From the NCBI GenBank assembly GCA_039030175.1, contig JBCCER010000022.1:1-35264 (forward strand): a stretch of DNA of 35,264 bases, read 5' to 3'. Shown here piece after piece: positions 21,049-29,233 of this stretch. Position numbers and translations under genes: made by a program. The stretch is from JANQGH01 sp039030175. Lineage in GTDB: Bacteria; Pseudomonadota; Alphaproteobacteria; DSM-16000; Inquilinaceae. The notes under the pieces were generated by a model. The model saw only the letters and a program-made list of their open reading frames with translations. It was not told where the DNA came from and ran no database searches. The number at the start of each line of letters is the position of its first letter. The first letter of the stretch is position 1.

Positions 21049-22586
21049 CCGACAATCATCTATTCGCCCTGATCCGGGGGGCGGTGAAATCGCCAAGCAA
21101 AGTCTTTGTCGAAACCGACAAAGGCGACGAGGTCACCTATGGCGATGTGCTGGACCGGTCAGCCCAAATTGCCCGGATGCTGACGGGGCTTGGTGTCCTG
21201 CCGGGCGACAGGGTGGCCGTTCAGGTCGAGAAGTCGGTCGAAGCACTGATGCTGTATCTCGGCACGATCCGGGCTGGGGCTGTCTTTTTGCCGCTGAACA
21301 CCGGCTATACGGCGGCCGAGGTCGGTTACTTCCTGGAGAACGCGGAACCGACCCTCTTTGTCTGCGACCCGGCCAAGCGTCGCGATTTGGCGCCGCTGGC
21401 TCAAGAGATCGGTGTCCCTCATTTGGAAACGCTCGATGCGGCCGGCGGTGGTTCGCTGCCCGAACGATGGGCGGTGGAGGAAACGCACTTCACCGATGTT
21501 CCCCGCGCTCCCGACGATCTGGCGGCCATCCTCTACACATCCGGAACCACGGGCAGGTCAAAGGGGGCGATGCTGTCGCACGACAATCTGGCCTCCAATG
21601 CCCTTGCGCTGAGGGAGGCCTGGCGGTTTACCGAAGACGATGTGTTGATCCACGCCTTGCCGATTTTCCATACCCATGGGCTGTTCGTGGCAACTAACAT
21701 CACGTTGATTGCCGGCGGATCGATGATTTTCCTGCCGAAATTCGATCCAGACCGCATCCTTGCCCTGATGCCGCGCGCGACCAGCCTGATGGGCGTGCCG
21801 ACATTCTACACCAGATTGTTGGCGCACCCCGGACTCACCCGCGAAGCGGCGGCCACGATGCGGCTGTTCGTTTCCGGCTCTGCCCCCCTCTTGGCGGAAA
21901 CCCATACAGGGTTTCGGGAACGGACCGGCCACGCGATCTTGGAACGGTACGGGATGACCGAAACCAACATGAACACGTCCAACCCCTATGATGGCGAGCG
22001 AAGGCCCGGCACCGTTGGGTTCCCATTGCCCGGCATATCGGTCCGAATTGCACACCCGGAGAAGGGCGCCGAGGTGCAAAGGGGCGAGATCGGTGTGATA
22101 GAGGTCAACGGCCCGAACGTGTTCAAGGGCTATTGGCGGATGCCGGAAAAGACCGCCGCCGAATTTCGGTCCGACGGCTATTTCATCAGCGGCGATCTAG
22201 CGATGATCGATGCGGATGGCTACGTAACCATTGTCGGTCGGGCCAAGGATTTGATCATCTCAGGCGGCTTCAACGTTTACCCCAAGGAGATTGAAAGCGA
22301 GATCAATGCGCTGGCCGGCGTTGCCGAATCGGCAGTCATCGGCCTGCCACATGCCGATCTAGGGGAAGGTGTAACCGCCGTCGTCGTGGCTCAACCAAAC
22401 GGTACGGTGACCGGCGATCAGATCATCGCCCAACTCAACGGCAAACTCGCCCGTTTCAAGCAGCCCAAGCAGGTGCTGTTCGTTGACGCCTTGCCGGTGA
22501 ACGCGATGGGCAAGGTTCAAAAGAACGTGCTGAGAGATCGTTTTCAGAACATCTACGTGCAAAATGCTGGTATCGCGAGTGGTTGA
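21045..22586 (+). CDS. matB: Malonyl-CoA synthetase
   Basis: 513 residues, start overlapping the matA stop (ATGA). It is a class I adenylate-forming enzyme: P-loop-like 'ILYTSGTTGRSKGAMLSHDNL' near residues 161-181, 'ALPIFHTHGLFVATNITLIAGGSMIFLPKF', 'ERYGMTETNMNTSNPYDGERRPGTVGFPLPG', 'GYFISGDLAMIDADGYVTIVGRAKDLIISGGFNVYPKEIE' and the C-terminal catalytic lysine in 'NAMGKVQKNVLRDRF'. The pattern 'NMNTSNPYDGERRPGTVGFPLPG' and pairing with malonyl-CoA decarboxylase identify it as MatB, converting malonate, ATP and CoA to malonyl-CoA. Methylmalonate may also be accepted. No dedicated matC carrier is present; the divergent TRAP system could supply malonate. Confidence 0.95.
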   Translation: MTDNHLFALIRGAVKSPSKVFVETDKGDEVTYGDVLDRSAQIARMLTGLGVLPGDRVAVQVEKSVEALMLYLGTIRAGAVFLPLNTGYTAAEVGYFLENAEPTLFVCDPAKRRDLAPLAQEIGVPHLETLDAAGGGSLPERWAVEETHFTDVPRAPDDLAAILYTSGTTGRSKGAMLSHDNLASNALALREAWRFTEDDVLIHALPIFHTHGLFVATNITLIAGGSMIFLPKFDPDRILALMPRATSLMGVPTFYTRLLAHPGLTREAAATMRLFVSGSAPLLAETHTGFRERTGHAILERYGMTETNMNTSNPYDGERRPGTVGFPLPGISVRIAHPEKGAEVQRGEIGVIEVNGPNVFKGYWRMPEKTAAEFRSDGYFISGDLAMIDADGYVTIVGRAKDLIISGGFNVYPKEIESEINALAGVAESAVIGLPHADLGEGVTAVVVAQPNGTVTGDQIIAQLNGKLARFKQPKQVLFVDALPVNAMGKVQKNVLRDRFQNIYVQNAGIASG

Positions 22587-22674
22587 CGACCGGCTTGTCA
22601 ACGCGGAATTGCCCCTTAAGTTGGGATTGGTGCCGCTTGATCGATTTTTTTGAGCGCTGGACGCGGGGGTTGTG

Positions 22675-23343
22675 ATGGAGAACGTAACGACAGCTGAGTC
22701 ATTGACCAGCAAGGCCTACGCTCAGTTGCGGGCAGCGATCATCGCCGGTGAGTTGGAGCCCGGCAAGAAGCTGAAGATCGATGAATTGCGCCAGACCTAT
22801 GGCTATGGCGGCAGCCCAATTCGCGAGGCGCTGAGCCTGCTGACTTCCGACGGGTTGGTTGCCCGGCTCGAGCAGCGCGGCTTCAATGTGACCGATGTCA
22901 GCCGCGAGGAATTCAGCGAACTGCTGAAGACCCGCTGCTGGTTGGAGGACCGTGCGCTGCGCGAATCCATCGACCATGGCGGTGAAGAGTGGGAGGAGCA
23001 GGTCATCCTCGCCCATCACTGGCTGTCGCGCGAGCCCCGGTTCACCGATGTGGAAGGGGCCTTTGTCGCCAACGAAGCATGGGAGGCCAGGCACAAGGCG
23101 TTCCACATGGCGCTGATCTCCGCATGTGGCTCTTCGATCCTGCTGCGCATGTGCGACCAGCTTTATGATCAGAACATTCGCTACCGAATTCTGTCCGGCG
23201 CCGCCGCCTATCCCGGGCGCAATGTGGGTGACGAGCATGCCTCGATCATGCAAGCCGCGCTCGACCGCGACGCCGATCTGGCGGTGACCAAGATGGTTGA
23301 GCACTACAACAAGACAGGGGCGTTCCTAAAAGAGCGATTGTGA
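22675..23343 (+). CDS. GntR-family regulator, FCD subfamily (MatR-like position)
   Basis: 222 residues from the ATG at 22675, five bases after GGGGG; a GTG immediately before it (22672) is the alternative. N-terminal winged helix: 'SKAYAQLRAAIIAGELEPGKKLKIDELRQTYGYGGSPIREALSLLTSDGLVARLEQRGFNVTDVS', classic GntR with the 'S.IREAL..L..DGLV' recognition region. The all-helical FCD effector domain follows ('FSELLKTRCWLEDRALRESI', 'HKAFHMALISACGSSILLRMCDQLYDQNIRYR', 'DEHASIMQAALDRDADLAVTKMVEHYNKTGAFL') with the His/Asp residues that bind metal and carboxylate ligands. In Rhizobium an FCD GntR protein (MatR) represses malonate genes, and this gene follows matB by 85 bp, so control of matAB and perhaps the divergent TRAP operon is a reasonable inference. 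Confidence 0.92.
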   Translation: MENVTTAESLTSKAYAQLRAAIIAGELEPGKKLKIDELRQTYGYGGSPIREALSLLTSDGLVARLEQRGFNVTDVSREEFSELLKTRCWLEDRALRESIDHGGEEWEEQVILAHHWLSREPRFTDVEGAFVANEAWEARHKAFHMALISACGSSILLRMCDQLYDQNIRYRILSGAAAYPGRNVGDEHASIMQAALDRDADLAVTKMVEHYNKTGAFLKERL

Positions 23344-23377
23344 TCGCGCTTCCCCGTCGTCCTGGCATTATGTCTGG

Positions 23378-25192
23378 ATGACTGCGACTCGAGCCGACAT
23401 CGACCAAGCCCTAAATCAAACCTTTGGCTTCGCCGATTTCAGGCCCGGCCAGCGAGATATAGTCGAGGCCGTAACCGCCGGCCGGGATGTTTTGGCGGTG
23501 ATGCCGACCGGTTCTGGCAAGAGCTTGTGTTACCAACTACCGGCCGTGATTTCGGCGGGGACGACGCTTGTAATTTCACCGCTTCTCGCACTGATGCGCG
23601 ATCAAGTCGCTGCATTACGCCGAACGGGGATCGAGGCCGGCGCGCTCTCATCCGCAACGCCGCCGGAGGATGCAAGGGCAACAGGGGAGGCGCTGGCGGA
23701 CGGCAGACTGAAGCTGCTCTATATGGCCCCTGAGCGCTTGGCCAGGAACGGCACGATCGATCGGCTGAGAGGCAGGATCGCGCGGATCGCAATAGACGAG
23801 GCCCATTGCGTCTCTCAATGGGGGCACGACTTTCGGCCAGAATATCTGGCCATCAGGGACGCGGCCGACGCGATCGGCGATGGGCTTCCGATCGCCGCTT
23901 TTACCGCCACTGCCGATCCTGGGACCCGTGATGAGATCGCAGGCCGGCTGTTCCGCAGCGAGCCGTTGATCGTCGTCCATGGCTTCGACCGTCCCAACCT
24001 GTCGATCGCCATGGAACCGAAGAGCGATCCGCGCCGGCAAATCACCACCTTCATCCGCCAGCGGCCAGGTGCCAGCGGCATTGTGTATGTCTCCACCCGA
24101 CGAAAGGCCGAACAACTGGCTGACGGCTTGGCGAAGGCCGGCATTGATGCGCTAGCCTATCATGCAGGTCTTGATGCCGCCGAACGGACCGAGCGGCAGG
24201 ACCGGTTCCAGCGCGAAGACGGCCAGGTCATCGTCGCGACAGTCGCCTTTGGGATGGGCATCGACAAGCCGGACGTTCGCTTCGTCGCGCACGCCGACAT
24301 GCCTAAGACCATTGAAGCTTACTATCAGGAAATCGGCCGGGCCGGCCGCGACGGGCTGCCGGCCGATACGCTGACACTCTACGGGCTCGACGATATGCGT
24401 CTTCGACGCCTGCAGATCGATCAATCCGACGCGCCGGAACCGGTGAAGCGCGCCGAGCACCAACGCCTGTCCGCCCTGCTCGCGCTGTTGGAGTCGCCCG
24501 CATGTCGATGGCGGATGCTTCGGTCTTACTTCGGTGAGCAGTCCGAACCCTGCGGCAGGTGCGACGTGTGCCGGGACGGGATTGTCGCCGCCGATGCCAC
24601 GACAGAGGCTCGTATGGCGCTTTCCGCCATTTTGCGTACGGGACAGAGCTTCGGTACCGAGCATCTCATCGATGTTCTGTTGGGCGCGGAAACCGAGAAA
24701 GTCGATCGGTTCGGCCATGCCGCCTTACCAACCTTCGGTGTTGGCAACGACCGCACGCGGCCGGTCTGGCGCGGCATTTTTCGTCAGCTCTATGCCGCTG
24801 GACTGATTGCCACGGACCGCGAGGGTCACGGCACGTGGCAGATGACCCAAGAAGCACGGCCCCTATTGAAGGGCGAGCAGCCGTTTAAAGTGCGCGCCGA
24901 TGTCTTCCAGGCCAAGGCCAAGCGGAAGGCACCCCCGGCCACAAGGATCGCTCTTTCCGATCTCGACGACGGCAGCCAAGCACTTTTCGACGCGTTACGG
25001 GCCAAGCGTCGTGAATTGGCCGAGGCGGAGGAAGTGCCGGCTTACGTCGTCTTCCCTGACCGTACGCTGATCGACATGGCGATCAGGAAACCTGCCGACA
25101 AAATCTCCTTCGCCGAAGTTCATGGCGTTGGACAGGCGAAGTTGGAGAGATACGCCGACCGATTTCTAGCCGTCGTGGCGGAACACCGATGA
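23378..25192 (+). CDS. recQ: ATP-dependent DNA helicase RecQ
   Basis: 604 residues, the usual bacterial length. Helicase motifs are intact: motif 0/I 'FRPGQRDIVEAVTAGRDVLAVMPTGSGKSLCYQLPA' (Walker A near residues 42-48), motif II 'IAIDEAHCVSQWGHDFRPEYL' (DEAH), motif III 'AFTATAD', motif IV-VI 'GIVYVSTRRKAEQLADGLAKAGIDALAYHAGL', 'ATVAFGMGIDKPDVRFVAHADMPKTIEAYYQEIGRAGRDG'. The RecQ-specific zinc site is in 'ACRWRMLRSYFGEQSEPCGRCDVC', followed by the winged-helix RQC domain and a C-terminal HRDC domain ('ALFDALRAKRRELAEAEEVPAYVVFPDRTLIDMAIRKP', 'FAEVHGVGQAKLERYADRFLAVV'). It unwinds DNA 3' to 5' in recombination and fork repair. It is a housekeeping island unrelated to the surrounding catabolic genes. 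Confidence 0.98.
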   Translation: MTATRADIDQALNQTFGFADFRPGQRDIVEAVTAGRDVLAVMPTGSGKSLCYQLPAVISAGTTLVISPLLALMRDQVAALRRTGIEAGALSSATPPEDARATGEALADGRLKLLYMAPERLARNGTIDRLRGRIARIAIDEAHCVSQWGHDFRPEYLAIRDAADAIGDGLPIAAFTATADPGTRDEIAGRLFRSEPLIVVHGFDRPNLSIAMEPKSDPRRQITTFIRQRPGASGIVYVSTRRKAEQLADGLAKAGIDALAYHAGLDAAERTERQDRFQREDGQVIVATVAFGMGIDKPDVRFVAHADMPKTIEAYYQEIGRAGRDGLPADTLTLYGLDDMRLRRLQIDQSDAPEPVKRAEHQRLSALLALLESPACRWRMLRSYFGEQSEPCGRCDVCRDGIVAADATTEARMALSAILRTGQSFGTEHLIDVLLGAETEKVDRFGHAALPTFGVGNDRTRPVWRGIFRQLYAAGLIATDREGHGTWQMTQEARPLLKGEQPFKVRADVFQAKAKRKAPPATRIALSDLDDGSQALFDALRAKRRELAEAEEVPAYVVFPDRTLIDMAIRKPADKISFAEVHGVGQAKLERYADRFLAVVAEHR

Positions 25193-25205
25193 TTGTCAGA
25201 AGACC

Positions 25206-25613
25206 CTAGCGGATGGGCTCCTTGGAGTATTGATCATCGGCGACATGTTCCATCCAGTTCGAATGGCTGCCATCGACGCTTTCCTGGATTGCGACATGGA
25301 TCATGGCTACGGTCGGGGAGGCGCCGTGCCAATGCTTCTCCCCGGGGGGTATCCAAACCGTATCGCCAGCCCTTATCTCACGCAACGGGCCATCCCAGGC
25401 CTGGACCCGGCCGACACCTGACAGGACATGTAATGTCTGGCCTTTGGGATGGGCGTGCCAGGCCGTTCGGGCGCCCGGTTCGAAATTGACCCGATAGGAC
25501 CGCACGGTCGCCGGTTCCGGCGTTTCAAGTATCGAGTCTAACCAGACCGTACCGGTGAAGTTCTCGGCGGGGCCACGTCGCGTGGGGGTTTCCGCGGGCG
25601 AGCGGACTTCCAT
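25206..25613 (-). CDS. Cupin-domain protein
   Basis: 135 residues from the ATG at 25613, which has AAGGAGAG upstream and overlaps the preceding stop by one base (TGATG); a longer open frame to 26030 is antisense-type run-on into the ceramidase gene. One cupin barrel: 'VNFEPGARTAWHAHPKGQTLHVLSGVGRVQAWDG' gives His-x-His and, unusually for the Glu position, Gln ('HPKGQT'), and 'IRAGDTVWIPPGEKHWHGASP' gives the last His. This Gln-bearing variant is common in a group of metal cupins that includes hydroxynitrile-lyase-like and ChrR-like proteins. Translationally coupled to a ceramidase-family membrane protein; the reaction is unknown. Confidence 0.88.
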   Translation of the reverse strand: MEVRSPAETPTRRGPAENFTGTVWLDSILETPEPATVRSYRVNFEPGARTAWHAHPKGQTLHVLSGVGRVQAWDGPLREIRAGDTVWIPPGEKHWHGASPTVAMIHVAIQESVDGSHSNWMEHVADDQYSKEPIR

Positions 25614-26257
25614 CAGGTCTCTCCTTGGCTTGGGATTTTTCGGCCATACCGAATCATCGCGTGCGTGACCAAATAGAGCACGACGCCGTTCAGTAGGTGC
25701 CATAAGAAATGCGTGCCCATATGCAGCGACTCGCATAGCGGTTCGTCGATGGTGCGAAGCGTTAGTGAAACGGCGAATGTACCAGCCGCCCAAAGCAAAA
25801 TTGCTCCGGCCGGATGACGTTGTCGGAAGGTCAAGTACAGCCCGATCGCTGCCATGGCCGCCAAGGCCGCGCCATAGGGACCGCCGGGCAACCCGAATGC
25901 CATTGCGATCACGACAACCACACCGATCAGCCCCACCCAATAGGCGAGCCGCGCAAATCTGGTGAGCGCGAGATAGGTATAGGCTAGAATGAACAACCCG
26001 ATCGGGATGACATCGGCCATCGCCGCCCAAACCACGGCAAATGTGTGAAACAGGAAACTGCCAATCCCGATGGCGAAGATCAGAGCGATGAGAAGCCAGA
26101 CAGCAACATCACGCCTCGACCGTCTTTCCGCGCGCGCCGCCTCGATCGACGCTGCAATACCGGCGACAATAAAGGCGAGGTTGGTGAGCGCGTTGATCGG
26201 CTCTGCCCAGAATTCAGGGCCAATACGCTCACAATAGGCATCGATGAAATCGTTCAT
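25613..26257 (-). CDS. Alkaline-ceramidase-family seven-helix membrane hydrolase
   Basis: 214 residues, about seven hydrophobic segments. N-terminal 'YCERIGPEFWAEPINALTNLAFIVAG' is the ceramidase signature, equivalent to the Asp/Glu-rich entry of eukaryotic alkaline ceramidases. The catalytic zinc site is complete and correctly spaced: Ser67, His71 and Asp82 in 'GSFLFHTFAVVWAAMADVIPI' (S-x3-H-x10-D), and His183 and His187 in 'GTHFLWHLLNG' (H-x3-H). The spacings equal those of human ACER3 as I remember them. The family hydrolyses amide bonds of ceramides; in bacteria the natural substrate may be ceramide, another N-acyl lipid, or something else. It overlaps the cupin gene. No sphingolipid biosynthesis genes are in the window. 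Confidence 0.88.
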   Translation of the reverse strand: MNDFIDAYCERIGPEFWAEPINALTNLAFIVAGIAASIEAARAERRSRRDVAVWLLIALIFAIGIGSFLFHTFAVVWAAMADVIPIGLFILAYTYLALTRFARLAYWVGLIGVVVVIAMAFGLPGGPYGAALAAMAAIGLYLTFRQRHPAGAILLWAAGTFAVSLTLRTIDEPLCESLHMGTHFLWHLLNGVVLYLVTHAMIRYGRKIPSQGET

Positions 26258-26350
26258 GTCTGAAGCAACCTAGAGGCTCAATACGCTCGATCAAGATGGT
26301 CTGTTGCCGGGAGGTGCGATAGTCGCCGGTCTGTATCCGGCCGGCCATCG

Positions 26351-26378
26351 TTGCGAGGCTAGCCAGATCTGTTATGAT
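26351..26378 (+). promoter_or_regulatory. Predicted sigma-70 promoter (extended -10) for the seven-gene E1/isomerase/DhaKL operon
   Basis: In the 201 bp gap before the E1-alpha gene, TTGCGA (26351-26356) and TATGAT (26373-26378) are 16 bases apart, with TGT immediately before the -10 providing an extended -10 element. An AT-rich tract follows (26379-26396). The first gene begins 80 bp downstream with GGGGAGG at 26444-26450. Nothing else was recognised in this gap. Confidence 0.5.
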
Positions 26379-26458
26379 CAATTGAATATTAACAATCAGC
26401 GCACCGTAGTGGGCTGGCAGCGAGGCTCGCCACACTGCGCTCTGGGGAGGATGAAGCT

Positions 26459-27442
26459 ATGGCGAGCGATGCGCCTGTCGACTGGATGTATCGGACCTTG
26501 TTCCGCATTCGACTGTTCGAGGACCGGGTTCAGGAGCTGGCGCGCACCCATGCGGTGCCGGGCTACTTGCACACCTATCTGGGGTCAGAGGCGATTGCTG
26601 TTGGTGTGATGGCCGCACTTCGTCAGGACGACTGGATCACCTCGACCTATCGCAGCCATGGCCACGCGATCGCCAAGAACGTCTCGCTGCATTCAATCGC
26701 CGCCGAAATTCATGGGCGCACGACAGGCACCTGTAAGGGGCGGGGCGGTAGCATGCACATCTCCGACTTCGACAAGGGGATGTTGGGCGCCCTCGGCATT
26801 GTGGCGGCCGGTCCGCCGCTGGCACTTGGCGCGGCACTGCAAGAGCGGCGCACCGGCAGCGACCGTATCGCCGCCTCCTTCTTCGGGGATGGCGCGCCGC
26901 ATAACGGCGTGTTTCACGAGGCGGCTGGCCTTGCCAAGCAATGGGACGCGCCAGTGTTGCTGGTCTGTGAGAACAACGGCTATGCCGAGGCAACGGCCAC
27001 CGATTGGCATCTGAACACCGACACTGTCGCCGATATGATGTCGGCGTACGCCATTCCGGCACAAACCGTGGACGGCATGGACATGTTCTCAGTCTATGAG
27101 GCCGCCAAGCCGGTCGTCGATCGCATGCGCGCCGGCGGCGGGCCGGAGCTGATTGAGTTCGTGTCTTATCGCTTCTCCGGCCAGTATGAGGGCGACAAGC
27201 AGGCCTATCAGCCGCCGGAAGAAATCGCTGAAGCCAAAAAGCGCGACCCCGTGCTATTGGCCAGAGAGCGTGCCGCTCAGATGGGTTTGACCTCGGATGC
27301 CCTGGCGACGCTCGAAGCCGAAATCCAGCAAGAGGTCGACGACGCTTTTGCGGCCGCTGAGAGAGATCCATGGCCCGAGCCGGAAGACGCGCTCGATGAA
27401 GTCTATGTCGACTATCCGGAGGGGCAGATCCGTTATGCGTGA
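26459..27442 (+). CDS. Thiamine-diphosphate-dependent dehydrogenase E1 component, alpha subunit (acetoin/pyruvate type)
   Basis: 327 residues, strong GGGGAGG ribosome site. It belongs to the alpha2beta2 E1 family, closest in length and motifs to acetoin dehydrogenase and small PDH alpha subunits: 'RIRLFEDRVQELARTHAVPGYLHTYLGSEAIAVGVMAAL', 'TSTYRSHGHAIAKNVSLHSIAAEIHGRTTGTCKGRGGSMHI', and the ThDP/magnesium motif 'FFGDGAPHNGVFHEAAGLAKQWDAPVLLVCENNGY' (GDG...NN). The active-site His of 'GGSMHI' and the 'YRSHGHAIA' loop are kept. No phosphorylation-loop serine cluster of mammalian type is apparent. Substrate cannot be read; acetoin, pyruvate and branched-chain oxoacids are possible. It overlaps the beta subunit by 8 bp. 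No lipoyl E2 or E3 gene is in the operon, an oddity discussed in the findings. Confidence 0.93.
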   Translation: MASDAPVDWMYRTLFRIRLFEDRVQELARTHAVPGYLHTYLGSEAIAVGVMAALRQDDWITSTYRSHGHAIAKNVSLHSIAAEIHGRTTGTCKGRGGSMHISDFDKGMLGALGIVAAGPPLALGAALQERRTGSDRIAASFFGDGAPHNGVFHEAAGLAKQWDAPVLLVCENNGYAEATATDWHLNTDTVADMMSAYAIPAQTVDGMDMFSVYEAAKPVVDRMRAGGGPELIEFVSYRFSGQYEGDKQAYQPPEEIAEAKKRDPVLLARERAAQMGLTSDALATLEAEIQQEVDDAFAAAERDPWPEPEDALDEVYVDYPEGQIRYA

Positions 27443-28451
27443 GCTTACCGTCAAGGACGCGATCAATGAGGGCCTGCGCCAGTGTATGGAGGCGGATTCC
27501 AACGTCGTGCTGTTTGGCGAGGATATCGCCGGTGGGCAGGGCCGTGACGACCATCCCGGTGCCATGGACGCTTGGGGCGGGCCGTTTGGCGTAACCCAAG
27601 GCCTGTGCACCCAATTCGGCCGCGAGCGAGTGCGCGACACGACCATCGCCGAGGCTGGCTTCTTTGGCGCCGCCGTTGGGGCAGCCATGGTCGGCATGCG
27701 GCCGGTCTGCGAGCTGATGTATGCCGATTTTGCCGGCGTTTGCTTTGATCAGATGATGAATCAGGCCGCCAAGATGCGCTACATGTTTGGCGGGAAGCAG
27801 CGCGTGCCAATGGTCATGCGGACGGTGGTTGGCGCTGGCTTCCGAGCGGCCGCTGAGCATTCCCAAACGCTCTATTCCCTATTCGCCCATATCCCCGGAT
27901 TGAAAGTGGTAGCGCCCTATAGTGCGTCGGATGCAAAGGGGCTGATGATCGCCGCGGTTCAAGACGACGATCCGGTGGTCTTTCTGGAGCACAAGCGGCT
28001 CTATATGGAAACCGACACGGTCGACGAGGCAATGACCCCCCTGCCGCTAGGCAAGGGCATTGTTCGGCGCTCGGGCGATGATGTGACCATCGTGGCAGTG
28101 CAACGAATGAACCTGTTTGCCTTGCAAGCGGCCGAGGCGCTTGCAGAACAGGGCGTCGAGGCGGAGATCATCGACCCGCGCACTTACTCGCCCTTGGATG
28201 AGGAAATGATCCTGGGCTCGGTTGAGAAGACCGGCCGCCTCGTCGTCGTGGATGAGAGCTATCCGCGCTGCTCGCTGGCCGCTGACATCGCCGCCCTTGC
28301 AGCCGAACGCGCGTTCGGGTCCCTCAAAGCACCGATTGCAAGGGTGACCGCCCCCCACACGCCGGTTCCGTTTAGCCCGCCAATGGAGGATTACTTCATC
28401 CCTTCGGTTGATCGCATTACGCGCCGCGTGCGCGAGACCATCGACTACTAA
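27435..28451 (+). CDS. Thiamine-diphosphate-dependent dehydrogenase E1 component, beta subunit
   Basis: 338 residues from the ATG at 27435; the frame is open to 27297 but that part lies within the alpha gene and does not look like the family. N-terminal 'MRELTVKDAINEGLRQCMEADSNVVLFGEDIAGGQGR' is the canonical E1-beta opening, with the catalytic Glu region 'RDTTIAEAGFFGAAVGAAMVGMRPVCELMYADFAGVCFDQMMNQAAKMRYMFGG' and 'HSQTLYSLFAHIPGLKVVAPYSASDAKGLMIAAVQDDDPVVFLEHKRLY'. The C-terminal transketolase-like domain is 'VTIVAVQRMNLFALQAAEALAEQGVEAEIIDPRTYSPLDEEMI' and 'VVVDESYPRCSLAADIAALAAERAFGSLKAPIARVTAPHTPVPFSPPMEDYFIPS'. An 'FGEDIAGGQGRDDHPGAMDAWGG' insertion-like N-terminal loop is longer than in standard acetoin enzymes. 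With the alpha subunit it forms an alpha2beta2 ThDP enzyme. Confidence 0.93.
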   Translation: MRELTVKDAINEGLRQCMEADSNVVLFGEDIAGGQGRDDHPGAMDAWGGPFGVTQGLCTQFGRERVRDTTIAEAGFFGAAVGAAMVGMRPVCELMYADFAGVCFDQMMNQAAKMRYMFGGKQRVPMVMRTVVGAGFRAAAEHSQTLYSLFAHIPGLKVVAPYSASDAKGLMIAAVQDDDPVVFLEHKRLYMETDTVDEAMTPLPLGKGIVRRSGDDVTIVAVQRMNLFALQAAEALAEQGVEAEIIDPRTYSPLDEEMILGSVEKTGRLVVVDESYPRCSLAADIAALAAERAFGSLKAPIARVTAPHTPVPFSPPMEDYFIPSVDRITRRVRETIDY

Positions 28452-28462
28452 GGCAATCATCC

Positions 28463-29233
28463 ATGGGTCAATCGACGCCCAAATATCTGGCGGTCTATAA
28501 GGATCTACGACGCATGATTGAGGGCGGCCGCTATCCCGTCGGCTCCCGGTTGCCCAGCGAAGGCCAGCTTACCATTGGCTTCAGCGTAAGCCGCATTACC
28601 GTGCGCCACGCCTTGGAGAAGTTGGTGACGGAGGGGTTCGTCGATCGGCGGCAGGGCAGTGGATATACGATCGTCTCTCAATCGCCACCTCAGCATAACT
28701 GTCTTTCGTCCTTTACCGATGCGGTCTTCAAGACCGGTAAGACGCCAACCTCTCGATTGGTCGCCTTGACCAAGTTGAACGGGGGTGAGGGCCGTGGAGC
28801 GCATCTGCCGGCGCTACTCCGCAACGAACCGGAACTGCTGTGCATCGAGCGGCTGCGCTGCGTCGATCAGCGGCCGGTCATGTTGGTTCGCACTGTGTTG
28901 CCTTTGAGACTAGCCAGGTCAGCCGAACCGAAGGATTTTCCTGAGGAAGGACCTGAGCAATCCATGCTTCGAATTCTCAAGCAGCGCTTTGGGCTAGATT
29001 GGGCCTGGGCCAGCGAAGAGATAGGTTCTCTTGCCGCGCCAAAACATGTGGCCGCCCTGCTGGAGATCGAGCAGGACAAGCCGATCCTCAATCAGGCCTG
29101 CATAGCGTATGATGAGGACGAGACAATCGTGTTCTATGAGGAACTGTTTCGCACTGGCAAGGTGAGTTTCGAACTGCGACCGACGCGGCGCGAAGTCTTG
29201 CCGGTCGAACCCGTGCAATGGGTAGCTGGATGA
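28463..29233 (+). CDS. GntR-family regulator, HutC/UTRA subfamily
   Basis: 256 residues. N-terminal winged helix 'PKYLAVYKDLRRMIEGGRYPVGSRLPSEGQLTIGFSVSRITVRHALEKLVTEGFVDRRQGSGYTIV' is typical GntR. The C-terminal UTRA ligand domain (chorismate-lyase fold) spans about residues 95-250 ('LLCIERLRCVDQRPVMLVRTVLPLRLA', 'LRILKQRFGLDWAWASEEIGSLAAPKHVAALLEIEQDKPILNQACIAYDEDETIVFYEELFRTGKVSFEL'). HutC-type regulators mostly sense small catabolites of their operon. Placed inside the operon, 11 bases after E1-beta and overlapping the next gene by four, it is very likely an autoregulated repressor of the whole set. Confidence 0.94.
   Translation: MGQSTPKYLAVYKDLRRMIEGGRYPVGSRLPSEGQLTIGFSVSRITVRHALEKLVTEGFVDRRQGSGYTIVSQSPPQHNCLSSFTDAVFKTGKTPTSRLVALTKLNGGEGRGAHLPALLRNEPELLCIERLRCVDQRPVMLVRTVLPLRLARSAEPKDFPEEGPEQSMLRILKQRFGLDWAWASEEIGSLAAPKHVAALLEIEQDKPILNQACIAYDEDETIVFYEELFRTGKVSFELRPTRREVLPVEPVQWVAG

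Noticed and set aside
25614..26030. N-terminal extension of the minus-strand cupin
   Set aside because: It runs out of frame through the ceramidase-family gene, whose motifs are complete. The ATG at 25613 has a good ribosome site and a TGATG junction.
26637..27866. Minus-strand open frame (409 codons) opposite E1-alpha/E1-beta
   Set aside because: Composition is Arg/Pro/Ser-rich with no domain; both E1 genes are unmistakable on the other strand.
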